From NCBI GenBank assembly GCA_913054445.1, contig CAJXIK010000123.1, positions 1 to 6,140 of the forward strand: a DNA stretch of 6,140 nucleotides, given 5' to 3'. The stretch comes from an uncultured Bermanella sp. GTDB lineage: Bacteria > Pseudomonadota > Gammaproteobacteria > Pseudomonadales > Oceanobacteraceae. Both the position numbers and the translations under genes were made by a program. The notes below the pieces were generated by a model that was given only the letters and a program-made list of their open reading frames with translations, was not told the origin of the DNA and made no database searches. Positions 6,044 through 6,140 of the stretch are shown here, in pieces (within the stretch, counting starts at the first letter, position 1; each line of letters starts with the position of its first letter).

Positions 6044-6140
6044 GGGGCGGCAAAAATCATAAGCCAGAGCGGTGCCGATAATCATCAGGGCAATCGCATT
6101 AAAATAAGCACAGGGGTCAATCTGTGGAATCTGCCTGATC

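Overview
The window looks like a chromosomal segment of a gammaproteobacterium, probably an environmental or marine member related to Pseudomonas or the Cellvibrionales. The evidence is the divergent rpiA/ilvA pair, a two-ACT-domain biosynthetic threonine deaminase close to the E. coli enzyme, moderately GC-rich housekeeping genes, and an AgcS-type sodium:amino-acid symporter. The genus cannot be settled from the sequence.

Layout, left to right. Bases 1-534 hold a DinJ-YafQ type toxin-antitoxin locus on the minus strand. The RelB/DinJ antitoxin is intact. The YafQ-like toxin is broken: its N-terminal and C-terminal ends can both be read, but in different frames, its middle is missing, and an 11-bp-arm palindrome sits where the pieces meet. 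This is the most informative irregular feature in the window. Its promoter region (about 562-583) has a perfect TATAAT followed by overlapping small palindromes, as expected for an autoregulated antitoxin operon. Bases 610-1281 (minus) encode ribose-5-phosphate isomerase A. Bases 1282-1428 are the divergent rpiA/ilvA control region. Bases 1429-2940 (plus) encode threonine deaminase, the first step of isoleucine synthesis.

Bases 2941-3283 separate the convergent ilvA and symporter genes and contain no gene. They are almost entirely repeats: a G-rich array that settles into about five tandem copies of a 26-bp unit, then two copies of a 70-bp unit, each carrying two hairpins and ending in a 10-bp palindrome that spans the unit junction.

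Bases 3284-6031 (minus) hold a GT4-like glycosyltransferase followed 18 bases later by a sodium:alanine/glycine symporter, probably one transcript. The last about 110 bases hold a possible promoter for this pair and perhaps the tail of another gene.

The genes do not form one pathway. rpiA (pentose phosphate pathway) and ilvA (isoleucine synthesis) are core metabolism with a conserved-looking neighbourhood. The toxin-antitoxin remnant and the repeat array look like accessory insertions in the gaps between core genes. I see no convincing new multi-gene system here; the decayed toxin-antitoxin locus and the structured repeat array are the parts worth a second look.
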